In this document: positions 34,675 to 44,943 of the stretch, piece by piece
Layout of the letters: the number at the start of each line of letters is the position of its first letter
Position numbering within the stretch: position 1 is the stretch's first letter
Assembly (NCBI GenBank): GCA_944324165.1
Contig: CALUVG010000012.1
Coordinates: 1-63,776, forward strand
From: Candidatus Gastranaerophilales bacterium
Lineage (GTDB): Bacteria; Cyanobacteriota; Vampirovibrionia; Gastranaerophilales; Gastranaerophilaceae
Length of the DNA stretch: 63,776 nt
Direction: 5' to 3'
The notes under the pieces: model-generated
The model's input: the letters and a program-made list of their open reading frames with translations, nothing else
What the model was told of the DNA's origin: nothing
The model's database searches: none
Translations under genes and position numbers: made by a program

Positions 34675-36963
34675 ATGCTAAATTTTTTATTTGCTAACAA
34701 CAAGAACAAATGTGAAAAATGTGAAAAGCTTAACGAAATTTATTCGAAATTATTATCTAAATACGGTTTCGAAAATATTTCGGAAGAACGAAAAAAATAC
34801 CTCACGGAAATAGTTAAAAAAAATGGGTATCTGCCTTATCCGCACATTAAAGCATTAGAAGAGTTGACAAATGAAGAAGTTCTTTTTGCTCTGCAAATCA
34901 AATGGGAACAAAACGGCGTTTTTAAAGACGGCAAATTTGACTTTGAAGATGATAAAGTTAGTGTACTCGCAAGAAATAATATAAAAAATTCAAGCTGGTT
35001 TAAAAGAGAAGGTCATGATATCAAATTGATTAATCTTGCAGGATTAGGCGACGGTAACAAATCAAAAGAAACAGGAAAGTTTTTTGATTGGCTGCGTCAA
35101 TTACTTATTTTGCCAACAGGAAATTTAGAAAATAATATTTTCAACACAACAATATATTTAATACCTTTTCATCCAAGAGAATTCGGGTGTGCATATCTGC
35201 CAAAAAGTACAGAAGTTAGTGAAAATCTTCTTGATTTGGAGATAAAAGGGTTAACCGATATGGATGCAAAACAGCAGGTACAGACATTTATAGAAATGGC
35301 ACAGCTTGCAGGACATCCTGTAATTTATGATATTTTGCCGCAAACAGGCAGATTTTCTAAAGCTGTTCTTGCAAATCCGAATATAGCAAGATGGTTTGAT
35401 ATTACTGAACTCAACCTGAAAATAGATGAATGTGTTGAGAAAATTGCTAATGATTTCTCAGAAGAATACGACAGTGATGATATAGAATTAATGAAAAGGA
35501 TTTATAAACAATCCCAACAAGGATGTGCCGGCGATTTGAGCGAACATTATCAGATTATGTTCAACAATTTTGAGAATAAAATGCTGGAACTAAAAAAAGA
35601 ATACTCAAATAAAATGTTGAGTCTTCCTATTCAGCAAAAAATACACAAACGTGTGAGAGAAATTGTATCAAGAATTCAAGAAGTAAGTGCTAATAAAAAG
35701 CTTGAAGAAAATGATATAACCAAACAGCTTGAAATAATTCAGGAACTTATAAAAATAGGATTATGGCCTGCTCCGGGAGGTGCCTGGTGCTCTGCTGGAA
35801 TACCGGTATACGATAAAATGAGTGAATGCGGCGGATACCCTACATTCAAACATTTTGATTATAAGGATGAAGATGTAACCGTATTTGCAAATTTGGATTG
35901 TCAGACGCCATATTATTTTGTAAATCTGGAAAATGGAACATTCAATAAAGATGTAATAGATTTTTTCCTGAATGCAATGAAAAATTTGCAAAAAGATTAC
36001 AACTTTGACGGTTTCAGAGTTGATCATATAGATCATATTGTTGATAAAGTTTCAGAAAAAGACGGAGTACCGATAAGTTACCGTGCGCCGCGCAAAGTGC
36101 TTGGCAAACTTAACAAAATGATGAAACAAGAAATTCCATATTTTGCAACGCTTGCTGAATACATGTTGTGGGATGACTTTTTGAAAGAGTATCATAAAGA
36201 CATGAGTTTTGACCTTTTATGGGGAAATGATATTGTTTCTCAATCAAGCAAAGCACCGGAAACAATTGTCGAAGATAATCAGCATCTTGCAAATTACAAT
36301 ACTGCATTAAAAAATGATGATTACCTGTCTATATTGAAAACATACAACAATCAGGACGGAGAATTCAGGGCTATTGACCAATATCCGGGACAACTTGGAG
36401 AACAGGGGGCTTTATACAAATGGTTCAAATATAAATTCTTACCCGGCGGTAAATTTGCACAACGCCCTGTGCTTTATGTAGACGGAGATGAAAGTTTCAC
36501 CAAACGCGGAATAGAAAGTGTCATCGGAGAAGAAATGTCTATGCCGCGAGAAAAAAATTATCAATTCTTTGAAAAATTTAATGCGATTGATAAATTTGTA
36601 AAATCTAATCCTATAATAACTGACGGCGAGGCTCAAATTATTCGTCAGGATGATGATGGATTTGTCTCATGGATTATAACTAAAGAACCGTTAAAGACAG
36701 CATTTTTAATCACATCAAACTATAAATATCCGACTGAAAAAGTTTGTATAAACGATGAAAACGGCTCTCACAATGAAATTGTAGAAGGGCATAGTGTTTA
36801 TAATAAAACTGTGCAGCTCCCTTGCGATTACACGGTTGAAAATGAATATGAACTTGTTAACGGTGAATATGTCGCAAGAGAACTGAAACTTATAGGAAAT
36901 CATGTCGAATTTGGCGAACTTAAACCGGGTGAATTCTCTATAATTGAACTTAAACGCCAATAA
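34675..36963 (+). CDS. Divergent GH13-like alpha-glucan-active enzyme
   Basis: 762 residues. The TIM-barrel core can be followed: VIYDILPQTGR in the place of GH13 region I (the usual DxxxNH is lost), NFDGFRVDHIDH with nucleophile D450, and ATLAEYMLW with acid/base E495. A beta-rich C-terminal part (about 655-762) resembles the GH13 C domain. The N-terminal 110 residues include CEKCEKLNEIYSKLLSKYGF. Two essential acids remain, so activity is plausible, but specificity cannot be read; a glucan hydrolase, transferase or phosphorylase-type enzyme is possible. AGGGGA lies upstream of the ATG. No signal peptide, so probably cytosolic glycogen metabolism. Confidence 0.7.
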   Translation: MLNFLFANNKNKCEKCEKLNEIYSKLLSKYGFENISEERKKYLTEIVKKNGYLPYPHIKALEELTNEEVLFALQIKWEQNGVFKDGKFDFEDDKVSVLARNNIKNSSWFKREGHDIKLINLAGLGDGNKSKETGKFFDWLRQLLILPTGNLENNIFNTTIYLIPFHPREFGCAYLPKSTEVSENLLDLEIKGLTDMDAKQQVQTFIEMAQLAGHPVIYDILPQTGRFSKAVLANPNIARWFDITELNLKIDECVEKIANDFSEEYDSDDIELMKRIYKQSQQGCAGDLSEHYQIMFNNFENKMLELKKEYSNKMLSLPIQQKIHKRVREIVSRIQEVSANKKLEENDITKQLEIIQELIKIGLWPAPGGAWCSAGIPVYDKMSECGGYPTFKHFDYKDEDVTVFANLDCQTPYYFVNLENGTFNKDVIDFFLNAMKNLQKDYNFDGFRVDHIDHIVDKVSEKDGVPISYRAPRKVLGKLNKMMKQEIPYFATLAEYMLWDDFLKEYHKDMSFDLLWGNDIVSQSSKAPETIVEDNQHLANYNTALKNDDYLSILKTYNNQDGEFRAIDQYPGQLGEQGALYKWFKYKFLPGGKFAQRPVLYVDGDESFTKRGIESVIGEEMSMPREKNYQFFEKFNAIDKFVKSNPIITDGEAQIIRQDDDGFVSWIITKEPLKTAFLITSNYKYPTEKVCINDENGSHNEIVEGHSVYNKTVQLPCDYTVENEYELVNGEYVARELKLIGNHVEFGELKPGEFSIIELKRQ

Positions 36964-37001
36964 ATATTGTTATAAATAATTTTTTGAGATATTCTGAAAG
37001 T

Positions 37002-38660
37002 ATGATTAAGCAGTTAAGAATAAAAGATTACATTTTAATAGATGAACTTACAGCCAATTTTCACGAAGGCTTAAACGTAATCACAGGTGAAACAGGGTCA
37101 GGTAAAAGTATTCTTATCAATGCTATAGATTTAGCTTTTGCACCGAGAGTATCAAAAGAAGTTATTAAAACGGGAAAAGATAAAGCCGTAATAGAACTTG
37201 TTATTGAAAATCGCAGACATAATGTAGAAAAATTATTTGCGGAAAACGGCGTTGATTATTACGGCACTGAAATTGTTTTATCCAAAGAAATAACTAATAG
37301 CGCCGTAAGAACACGAGTTAATGGAACTCTCGTTAATCAGGATTTTGTAAAACATCTGAAAAATTATTTTCTGGATATTCATTCACAGCATCAAACATAC
37401 TCTTTTATGCAGCCGAAATCTCATATTGTTCTGTTAGATAACTATGCAAAAGACTGTTACGGAGAAAAACTCAACAAATACCGTGAAACATATAAAGAAT
37501 ATCAGAATTTAAAAAGTCAGTTAGAAGCACTAAAAAACGCAGCAAATACAACTGAAGCACAGCTTGAATTTTTAAAGTTTCAAATAAATGAAATTGAATC
37601 TGCTGAAATCCAAAGCGAAACAGAAGATGAAGACTTAAAAGCCGAATTGGAAGTTTTAGAAAATGCCGAAAAATTAAAAGAATTAACAGGCACTTCATAC
37701 TGGGCAATCAACGGTGACGACGGCTCGATTATGGAAGCGTTGGGCAAGATTAAACAAAATGTTTCAAAAGCCGCATCTTACGATGAAAAACTAGTACCTA
37801 TTGAACAGTGTTTGATTGATGCTATGGAAAATCTGCGCGAAGTCGGCGGCGATTTGAGAGATTACAGCCAGAAATTAGATAATGACACTGAAAGGCTGAA
37901 TAATATTCAGGAAAGACTGTATATTCTGGACAAACTTAAACGCAAATACGGCGGAACGCTGCAAAGTGTACTGGAAACTTTTGATAATCTTTCTAAAGAA
38001 CTCTCTGCAATTGAATTTTCCACCCAGAATATTGATGAACTGGAAGAAAAAATTGTACATACAGAAAAACAACTTATAGAAATGGCTAAAGAAATAAGTG
38101 AAAACAGAAATAATTATGCAAAAGTTCTCTCTTCACTTGTACAGGACAAACTGGAAAAACTTGAACTGCCCAAAGCCAGATTTGAAATTGCAGTTCGTCC
38201 GAAGGAATTATCACCTGACGGGGCTGATGATGTTGAATTTATGATATCGACAAATGTTTCAGAGGATTTGAAACCTCTTGCAAAAGTAGCCTCAGGCGGT
38301 GAAATTTCGCGCGTAATGCTTGCTATAAAATCTATTTTTGCACAGAGTGATGATATTAATACTGTTATTTTTGATGAAATAGATACAGGTATTTCCGGCA
38401 AAGCATCCCAGAGTGTAGCGGATGAAATTGTTGAATTGTCCAAATATCACCAGATAATTCTGATTACGCATCAGGCGATTATTGCATCAAAAGCTGATAA
38501 ACATTTCTACGTCAGAAAGTCCCAGAATGATGAAACTCAGGTAGAAGTTTATGTTCTCACCGGAGAAAACCGCGTTAAGGCACTTGCAGAACTTGCAGGC
38601 GGTGAAATAAATGAACAGTCTATAGAGTTTGCAAAATCACTTATTCATTATCCTGTTTAA
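37002..38660 (+). CDS. recN: DNA repair protein RecN
   Basis: 552 residues of the SMC-like ATPase RecN, acting at double-strand breaks. Walker A GETGSGKSILINAI near the N-terminus; central coiled coil (about 150-370, rich in EKLKE/LEALKN heptads); signature KVASGGEISRVMLAIKS and Walker B VIFDEIDTGISGK. The start MIKQLRIKDYILIDEL at 37002 matches the family better than the in-frame site at 36984. The 3' end overlaps the convergent amidase gene by 20 nt. Confidence 0.95.
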   Translation: MIKQLRIKDYILIDELTANFHEGLNVITGETGSGKSILINAIDLAFAPRVSKEVIKTGKDKAVIELVIENRRHNVEKLFAENGVDYYGTEIVLSKEITNSAVRTRVNGTLVNQDFVKHLKNYFLDIHSQHQTYSFMQPKSHIVLLDNYAKDCYGEKLNKYRETYKEYQNLKSQLEALKNAANTTEAQLEFLKFQINEIESAEIQSETEDEDLKAELEVLENAEKLKELTGTSYWAINGDDGSIMEALGKIKQNVSKAASYDEKLVPIEQCLIDAMENLREVGGDLRDYSQKLDNDTERLNNIQERLYILDKLKRKYGGTLQSVLETFDNLSKELSAIEFSTQNIDELEEKIVHTEKQLIEMAKEISENRNNYAKVLSSLVQDKLEKLELPKARFEIAVRPKELSPDGADDVEFMISTNVSEDLKPLAKVASGGEISRVMLAIKSIFAQSDDINTVIFDEIDTGISGKASQSVADEIVELSKYHQIILITHQAIIASKADKHFYVRKSQNDETQVEVYVLTGENRVKALAELAGGEINEQSIEFAKSLIHYPV

Positions 38661-40002
38661 GCAGATAATCTTCAATACCATCGGCTATTGATTTTGCCGC
38701 TGCTTTTTGAAACTCTGATTCGCGCAGCAGTACACTGTCATCAGGATTTATTAAATACCCGACTTCTATCAAAATACTTAAGGCATTAGTGTTACGCACA
38801 AGCGCCAGACTTGCCTGACGTACTTTGTCATTGTTCATTCCAAGTTGAGTCGTCATTTTTTTCAGAATAGAGTCCGCAAGCGGTTTTGCCATATCATAGT
38901 AATAAAATATACTTGTGCCGCTGTTTTTGTTCGGATCGAGATTGTCAGGCAGTGCATTTCCGTGAATACTTATTAACATAATGGCATTTTGCTCATTAGC
39001 TTTATCGACTCTTTCTTTCAATCCGTGATAAGTATCATGTGTACGTGTCATATAAACATCAGCCCCGCGTTTTTTTAACTCGTTATGCAAAGCTTTTGCA
39101 ATTAAAAGGTTAATATCTTTTTCTTTTTCTCCAAAACAGCTTATAGAACCGCACTCATATCCGCCGTGTCCTGCATCTATTGCTATTTTTATATCTTTTA
39201 GCGGATATTTTTTGTCAATTACAGGCGGTTTGCGTATTTTCCAGATAAAATCATTACCTATAAATTCTCCGCTATAACCGTATAATGTTTTACTGCCTGA
39301 GGTCTCAGAGTATGGAAAATCAAAGGTATATGGGGAATAATCTTTCACATTATATAGTTTCAATTCCATTGTAGAACCTTCTGCAATAACAAATGGAACT
39401 TTTTTATCTAAATGAAACACAAATGTGTAAAATTTATCAGTATCAATAAAATCATAACCTTTAAGGTTAGCCTCTGCATTTTCTTTGACTGTAATTACAT
39501 TATTTTTAGAAATCCAGGCAGTCTCCAGATTATCCAAAACAACTCTGTAAAATCCGTTTTGTTCTCCGTTTACTGTGAGATTAACCCCGACAGGTAAATG
39601 CGACAGACGATTTATACCCGCATCAATCGGTGTTGATCGCAAAGGCACATTTTCAGCATTTGTCATAACAACTTTATATTCTGTAAAATCAATCTGTTTG
39701 GCTACAGTTCCCGGATAAATTTTTGGCGTCGGTCTCGTAATTTTATAAATCTCTTTTTGAATAGAATCATCAAAGGTAAAAACATTTTCACCGATATTCA
39801 GCGGTACCACATATGCAAATGCTCCTTTTTTATTACGCGGAACAGGCTGCCCGTTTATCTTGAAATCACGTTCAGAATTTCCTATAAAAAATGTTGTCCC
39901 CGAGTTAATAGTGACATTCTTTGCTTTTGGATATACAACTTCAAAGGCATTACAGTGAATTCCTAAAATAAAAGCAATTAAAACTAAAAAAACTCTCTTC
40001 AT
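38641..40002 (-). CDS. N-acetylmuramoyl-L-alanine amidase (AmiC type)
   Basis: 453 residues. Signal peptide (1-20, MKRVFLVLIAFILGIHCNAF), beta-rich N-terminal region (about 20-100), an SH3-like segment (about 105-170, VPLRSTPIDAGINRLSHLPV) and a C-terminal Amidase_3 domain (about 270-450). Zinc site: H and E in IAIDAGHGGYECGS and EKDINLLIAK, H in ISIHGNALPD, and the catalytic E in ILIEVGYLINP. It cuts the bond between MurNAc and the peptide during cell separation or recycling. Start at 40002. Confidence 0.92.
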   Translation of the reverse strand: MKRVFLVLIAFILGIHCNAFEVVYPKAKNVTINSGTTFFIGNSERDFKINGQPVPRNKKGAFAYVVPLNIGENVFTFDDSIQKEIYKITRPTPKIYPGTVAKQIDFTEYKVVMTNAENVPLRSTPIDAGINRLSHLPVGVNLTVNGEQNGFYRVVLDNLETAWISKNNVITVKENAEANLKGYDFIDTDKFYTFVFHLDKKVPFVIAEGSTMELKLYNVKDYSPYTFDFPYSETSGSKTLYGYSGEFIGNDFIWKIRKPPVIDKKYPLKDIKIAIDAGHGGYECGSISCFGEKEKDINLLIAKALHNELKKRGADVYMTRTHDTYHGLKERVDKANEQNAIMLISIHGNALPDNLDPNKNSGTSIFYYYDMAKPLADSILKKMTTQLGMNNDKVRQASLALVRNTNALSILIEVGYLINPDDSVLLRESEFQKAAAKSIADGIEDYLLKQDNE

Positions 40003-40108
40003 AAAACTATTATAAAACAAAATCTTAAACAAATTTAATAAAATATTTTTTTCTATACCATTGTGCTACAATAATAGGTAAGACACTAATAAATAGGGGA
40101 TAACCGTT

Positions 40109-41863
40109 TTGAGCAGAAGATTGAGAAACAGAGCAGAAGAAACAGAAAAAGAAAAACGTGTCCGTATATTTGACAGTTTGCTTGGAATGCTTAATATTTT
40201 TTTCATAGTATTTGCTGCACTGCTGATAATATATCTGTTTTTTATTCAGGTAGTTGATGTAAAACATTACCGTGCAAAAGCAAGAAGCCAGCGTGTGGGA
40301 AGAATTTTTTCTATGCGCGGTGATATTTTTGACCGGAACGGCATCAAACTCGCAACCGATAAAGTTTATTCTGATGTCTACGCGCACCCTGCGGATTATG
40401 ACCACTCGGAAGAAGAACTGGCAAAGATGCTTGCCCCTATTTTAAAAATGCCAAAGGATAAATTGCTGCAAAAACTCAAAAAACCGGGACCGGTTATAAC
40501 TCTTAAAAAAGATTTGGACAGAGCTACAGCAAAAGAAGTTGCCAAACTCCACTTGAGAGAAATTAGTTTAGGCAAGAAGAATACCCGCGAATATCCGCAG
40601 GGAACACTTGCAGCACACATTTTAGGCTATTACAATTTTGATGCTGATATCGCAAACGGTGTTGAATATACTGCAAAAGATAAACTTGAACATGTAGTTA
40701 ATACCGTAAAATTCCAGAAAACACGAGACGGCAAAATTATATATGATTTTGCAACAGATCCGGTTGCAACCACAACAAATCCTAAAGGTGAAAATGTAAC
40801 ACTTACAATTGATGCCGCAATACAACACGTATGTGAAAAAGAAATAGAAAAAATGGTTAAAGAAAAAGAAGCAGAACGCGGCACTGTAATAGTTATGAAT
40901 CCTAAAAATGGTGAAATCCTCGCTTTTGCGGTTTATCCGACCTATGATCCGAATAATTATAAAAAAGCCACAATGGCGGAGATTAAAAACTGGGCATTGA
41001 CGGATGTATTTCCTCCGGGATCTACTTTCAAAACCGTAACAGTTGCAAGTGCAATGGAACTTGGCAAAATTAATGCAAACTCCACAATTCTCGATACAGG
41101 TAAAATGACGATAGGCAAATGGGTTATTAAAAATTATGATTATGATGTTCACCCATATCCGGGTAATATAAACCTTGAATACCTGTTTGAACACTCAAGT
41201 AACATCGGGTCGTTAAAAGTCGCATTAATGATGCATCCACAAGAATTCTATGAAATGCTTAGAAAATTCGGCTTTGGAGAAAAAACAGGAATTGATCTGC
41301 CCGGCGAATCTGTAGGACTTCTTACAAACTGGAAATACTGGGATTTAGGTCTTCATAGTACTATGGGTTACGGATACGGAACTTCCGTAACCGCAATACA
41401 AATGGCATCAGCAGTATCCGCACTTGCCAACAATGGTGTACGTGTTACCCCGCACGTCATAAAATACCCGCAAGAAGAATTTGAACAAAAAATTCACTAT
41501 ACACGGGTCGTAAGTCCTGAAACTGCAAAAACAATAACTAAAATACTTGCTGATGGTATAAATCACGGACGTTCAACCATAAAAATGGATAGATATAATG
41601 TAGCGGCTAAAACAGGTACTTCCCGTAAACCAAAAGAAAATTCTGTCGGTTATACTCCGTATAATTACACTTCTACCATAGGTTATTTACCGGCATCTGA
41701 TCCACAGGTATTAATATATGTTATGGTTGACAGTGCTAAAGTCGGAGCAATCTGGGGTAATACTGTTGCCGGACCTGTATTCCATGAAGTGGCAACGCAG
41801 GTTGCAAGAATTATGAATTTAAAACCTGACAAAGCACCGGAAAAAACACAACAAAAAAATTAA
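40109..41863 (+). CDS. ftsI: Penicillin-binding protein, FtsI/PBP2-type transpeptidase
   Basis: 584 residues. TTG start with AGGGGAT upstream, short cytosolic tail, one membrane helix (about 29-52), PBP dimerisation domain, then the transpeptidase domain: S305-TFK-308, S363-SN365 and K501-TG503. It cross-links septal peptidoglycan. murE follows 17 nt later, the classic division/cell-wall order. Confidence 0.93.
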   Translation: MSRRLRNRAEETEKEKRVRIFDSLLGMLNIFFIVFAALLIIYLFFIQVVDVKHYRAKARSQRVGRIFSMRGDIFDRNGIKLATDKVYSDVYAHPADYDHSEEELAKMLAPILKMPKDKLLQKLKKPGPVITLKKDLDRATAKEVAKLHLREISLGKKNTREYPQGTLAAHILGYYNFDADIANGVEYTAKDKLEHVVNTVKFQKTRDGKIIYDFATDPVATTTNPKGENVTLTIDAAIQHVCEKEIEKMVKEKEAERGTVIVMNPKNGEILAFAVYPTYDPNNYKKATMAEIKNWALTDVFPPGSTFKTVTVASAMELGKINANSTILDTGKMTIGKWVIKNYDYDVHPYPGNINLEYLFEHSSNIGSLKVALMMHPQEFYEMLRKFGFGEKTGIDLPGESVGLLTNWKYWDLGLHSTMGYGYGTSVTAIQMASAVSALANNGVRVTPHVIKYPQEEFEQKIHYTRVVSPETAKTITKILADGINHGRSTIKMDRYNVAAKTGTSRKPKENSVGYTPYNYTSTIGYLPASDPQVLIYVMVDSAKVGAIWGNTVAGPVFHEVATQVARIMNLKPDKAPEKTQQKN

Positions 41864-41880
41864 AATAAGGAGATATACAA

Positions 41881-43353
41881 ATGAAACTCGATGAATTAAT
41901 TGAACATTTAGATTATAAAGACTTAATTAACTTTAAAAATATTGATATAACAGGAATTTCTTACAATTCTAAAACAACGAAGAAAGGCGATATATTTGTC
42001 TGTCTTGTAGGTGAACATACTGACGGGCATGAATATGCTAAAAATGCCTTAGAAAACGGTGCTGTAGCACTACTTGTTGAAAGAAAATTAGATTTTAAAG
42101 TGCCGCAGGTTGTAGTGTCTTCAACACGCCACAAAATTGCAGATATTGCAGACAGATTTTATTCAAGTCCCTCTGAAGGTCTGAACCTTATAGGAATTAC
42201 CGGTACAAACGGTAAAACAACCGTAACCCACTTAATTCAGAAAATTTTTGAAGAAAACGGTCAAAAATGCGCACTTATCGGAACCCTTGGATATAAATTA
42301 TCATCTGACGGTGAATACAGAGATGCAAAACACACAACCCCGCAGGCTCCTGAATTGCAGGCTACATTAAGGATGATTAAAGATGTTGAAAAAATTGACA
42401 ATGTTGTTATGGAAGTAAGTTCGCACGCTCTTGATCAAAACAGGGTCGGCGGATGCCGTTTTAACGGAGCTGTCTTAACTAATTTAACACAGGATCATTT
42501 AGATTATCACATTACTATGGATAATTATTTTGAAGCAAAAGCATTACTATTTAAAGGCTTAAAAGAAAATTGTTTTGCGGTGATAAACGCTGACGATGCC
42601 TATTCAGAAAGATTTTTAAATATTATACCGGAAGGAGTTAAAAAATTAACTTATGGCGTAAAGAAAAATGCAGATGTTCAAGCTAAAAATATTCAATTTT
42701 CAATGAACGGCGCAGAATTTACACTTGCCGCTCAAGGACAAGAATATCCTGTGAATCTGCATATGAACGGGATGTTTAGTGTATATAATGTGCTGGCAGC
42801 AATAACAACAGCCATGGCTCAGGGAATTGATATAAATACATCTCTAAGAGCATTGCAAAACGTAAAAGGGGTTGCGGGAAGGTTTGAAGTTGTTGTAAAA
42901 AAACCACTTGTAATTGTGGATTATGCCCACACTCCTGACGGATTGGAAAATGTTCTTAATTCAGCCAGAGAAATTACACCAAAAGATGGTCGTCTAATAT
43001 GTCTATTTGGCTGCGGCGGAGACCGTGATGCAACTAAACGTCCGAAAATGGGAGCCATAGCAGAAAAAATTGCGGATAAAATAATCATAACCAGTGACAA
43101 TCCGCGTTCAGAAGATCCGCAGCAAATTATAACGGATATAATTGCCGGATTAAAATCAGTTGCTGCAGAAAAAGTTACCGTAGAACCTGATAGAGGCAAA
43201 GCTATTGAACTTTTAAAAACTATTGCCAATAACAACGATGTCGTAGTTATTGCCGGTAAAGGTCATGAAGATTATCAAATTTTAAAAGACCGCACAATAC
43301 ACTTTGATGATCGTGAACAGGCAAGAAAAGTATTTGAAGGCAGCGTTATTTAA
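41881..43353 (+). CDS. murE: UDP-MurNAc-tripeptide synthetase MurE (meso-diaminopimelate adding)
   Basis: 490 residues. ATP loop GITGTNGKTTV at about 107-117, the tripeptide-recognising motif DNPRSEDP (the DNPR form selects meso-diaminopimelate rather than lysine), and GKGHEDYQ near the C-terminus. AAGGAG Shine-Dalgarno. The substrate comes from the pathway begun by dapA at 13951. Confidence 0.96.
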   Translation: MKLDELIEHLDYKDLINFKNIDITGISYNSKTTKKGDIFVCLVGEHTDGHEYAKNALENGAVALLVERKLDFKVPQVVVSSTRHKIADIADRFYSSPSEGLNLIGITGTNGKTTVTHLIQKIFEENGQKCALIGTLGYKLSSDGEYRDAKHTTPQAPELQATLRMIKDVEKIDNVVMEVSSHALDQNRVGGCRFNGAVLTNLTQDHLDYHITMDNYFEAKALLFKGLKENCFAVINADDAYSERFLNIIPEGVKKLTYGVKKNADVQAKNIQFSMNGAEFTLAAQGQEYPVNLHMNGMFSVYNVLAAITTAMAQGIDINTSLRALQNVKGVAGRFEVVVKKPLVIVDYAHTPDGLENVLNSAREITPKDGRLICLFGCGGDRDATKRPKMGAIAEKIADKIIITSDNPRSEDPQQIITDIIAGLKSVAAEKVTVEPDRGKAIELLKTIANNNDVVVIAGKGHEDYQILKDRTIHFDDREQARKVFEGSVI

Positions 43354-43419
43354 GCAGACAGGCAAAAAGGCAGGGTTGAGCTTTCGGACTAAAAAATAAT
43401 CTAGGGGGCAAAACTGATT

Positions 43420-44352
43420 ATGCAGCGGCAAGATAAGGGTAGAACAATGCGCACCAAACCGTTAATAGAACAACATTTTCATGGGGCTTTCGGGATAAAT
43501 TTTAATACCGCAAGCGTTGACGATATTTTATTTCTTGCAACAGAAATAAAAAAATATGGTATTGGAGGAATTTTTCCTACTCTTGTCACTGATACAATAG
43601 AAAATACCCGCAAAGCAATTTCTATAATCAAAAAAGCTGCCGCGCGTCAAACCTTAGAACAGGCAAAAATCTTCGGTATACACATTGAAGGCATTTTTCT
43701 TAACCCGAAGAAAAAAGGTATTCATGACGAAAAGCTTTTTCTTAAGCCTTCAATTGAAAATTTTCAACTGATAGAAGACGATTTTATAAAAATAGTTACG
43801 CTTGCGCCGGAACTTGCAGACTCTGAATTCCTAACTTATTTATCCCAAAAAGGAATAAAAGTTCAAGCAGGTCACTGTATTGGCGGCGATTTAACCGGAT
43901 GCAGCGGGGTTACACATACATTTAACGCAATGGAAGGTGTTTCGCACCGCGGGAAAAGTACAGCTCTCTCTGCCTTAATTAATGATGATATATTTACTGA
44001 AATTATAGCCGACGGGGTTCACGTCTCTGATGATGCTCTGCAACTCCTTTTTAAAACGAAACCACATAATAAAATTATACTTGTCAGCGACTGTCTGCCC
44101 TGCACTACCTCTAATATTACGGAATTTAGTTTTGCCGGCGAAAAAATATATTTTGACGGGAAAAAAGCAACCTCAAAAGAAGGCACTATTGCAGGTAGTA
44201 CAACCCTTTTACCGGATATAGTTAAACGCCTTAATTCTATTGGACTTTTCAATCCTGATTGGATAAATAACCCATATAAATATCACAATATTCAATTAGA
44301 TTATGAAATTGAATGGGATAATAACTGGAATTTGGTTAACAGTTGTAAATAA
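43420..44352 (+). CDS. nagA: N-acetylglucosamine-6-phosphate deacetylase-like amidohydrolase (N-terminally short)
   Basis: 310 residues; usual NagA is about 380. The protein starts almost at the first metal motif, QHFHGAFGINF, so the N-terminal beta-sandwich strands are missing. The rest is in place: HIEGIFL (metal Glu), QAGHCIGGD, THTFNAM, GVHVS and the catalytic aspartate in LVSDCLP. It probably removes acetate from GlcNAc-6-P released from wall recycling, fitting its place after ftsI-murE. ATG 43420 has GGGGG about 11 nt upstream; ATG 43447 has AAGGGT and is an alternative start. Confidence 0.8.
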   Translation: MQRQDKGRTMRTKPLIEQHFHGAFGINFNTASVDDILFLATEIKKYGIGGIFPTLVTDTIENTRKAISIIKKAAARQTLEQAKIFGIHIEGIFLNPKKKGIHDEKLFLKPSIENFQLIEDDFIKIVTLAPELADSEFLTYLSQKGIKVQAGHCIGGDLTGCSGVTHTFNAMEGVSHRGKSTALSALINDDIFTEIIADGVHVSDDALQLLFKTKPHNKIILVSDCLPCTTSNITEFSFAGEKIYFDGKKATSKEGTIAGSTTLLPDIVKRLNSIGLFNPDWINNPYKYHNIQLDYEIEWDNNWNLVNSCK

Positions 44353-44421
44353 ATATTACACGGGTAGCAAAAAATATTTATTAGTGTTTTTCCTGAATAA
44401 TAACTAATGGAGAAATATTTT

Positions 44422-44943
44422 ATGCAACTAACCCCTGTTAATTTTAATTCTGATAATAAAAAAACTAAACAAACATCCTTTAAAGCATATTCAACATTTA
44501 TTGAACCTATAATCGAAGATATTACAAGTTCAACAATGCTCACTACCAAAAACTCACGTCTGCTGAAAAAAGTTGAAATATTAATTGATGAAGAATGGGC
44601 AAAAATTAAATCTAAAAAGCTAAAACAGGTTACGCCTGAATTCGTTCATAAAAAAAGCAATAATACTATTATAACTTTAAAACCCGCATATTTCGGCACT
44701 CAAAACGAAATTCTTGTGAATGTCGACAAAGGGGAAGAAATAGAACGTGTTCTTATACCGAGAGGTCTTCATAACTCATACAAATATGAAAAAATCAAAA
44801 AAACACCATATGGGTCAGCTACAGTGAAAACATACAATTCAAATATTCAAAAAGATGAATCTATGGAATTGCATATAAACTCTTTACTTGAAGAATCTCT
44901 TGCTAATTTTTTCAAAAACAAAAGAGGCAATGTCATCTATTAA
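44422..44943 (+). CDS. Hypothetical protein
   Basis: 173 residues, not recognised. It begins MQLTPVNFNSDNKKTKQTSF-KA, and the rest is mixed alpha/beta and basic with no membrane segment. GGAGA about 9 nt upstream supports ATG 44422 over ATG 44407. The short TSFKA motif recalls TTFTA near the N-terminus of the protein at 3918. Function unknown. Confidence 0.55.
   Translation: MQLTPVNFNSDNKKTKQTSFKAYSTFIEPIIEDITSSTMLTTKNSRLLKKVEILIDEEWAKIKSKKLKQVTPEFVHKKSNNTIITLKPAYFGTQNEILVNVDKGEEIERVLIPRGLHNSYKYEKIKKTPYGSATVKTYNSNIQKDESMELHINSLLEESLANFFKNKRGNVIY

Noticed and set aside
40622-41194. 190-codon minus-strand frame rich in Phe, Ile, Cys and Tyr
   Set aside because: Antisense to the intact transpeptidase coding sequence of ftsI; composition is that of a shadow frame.
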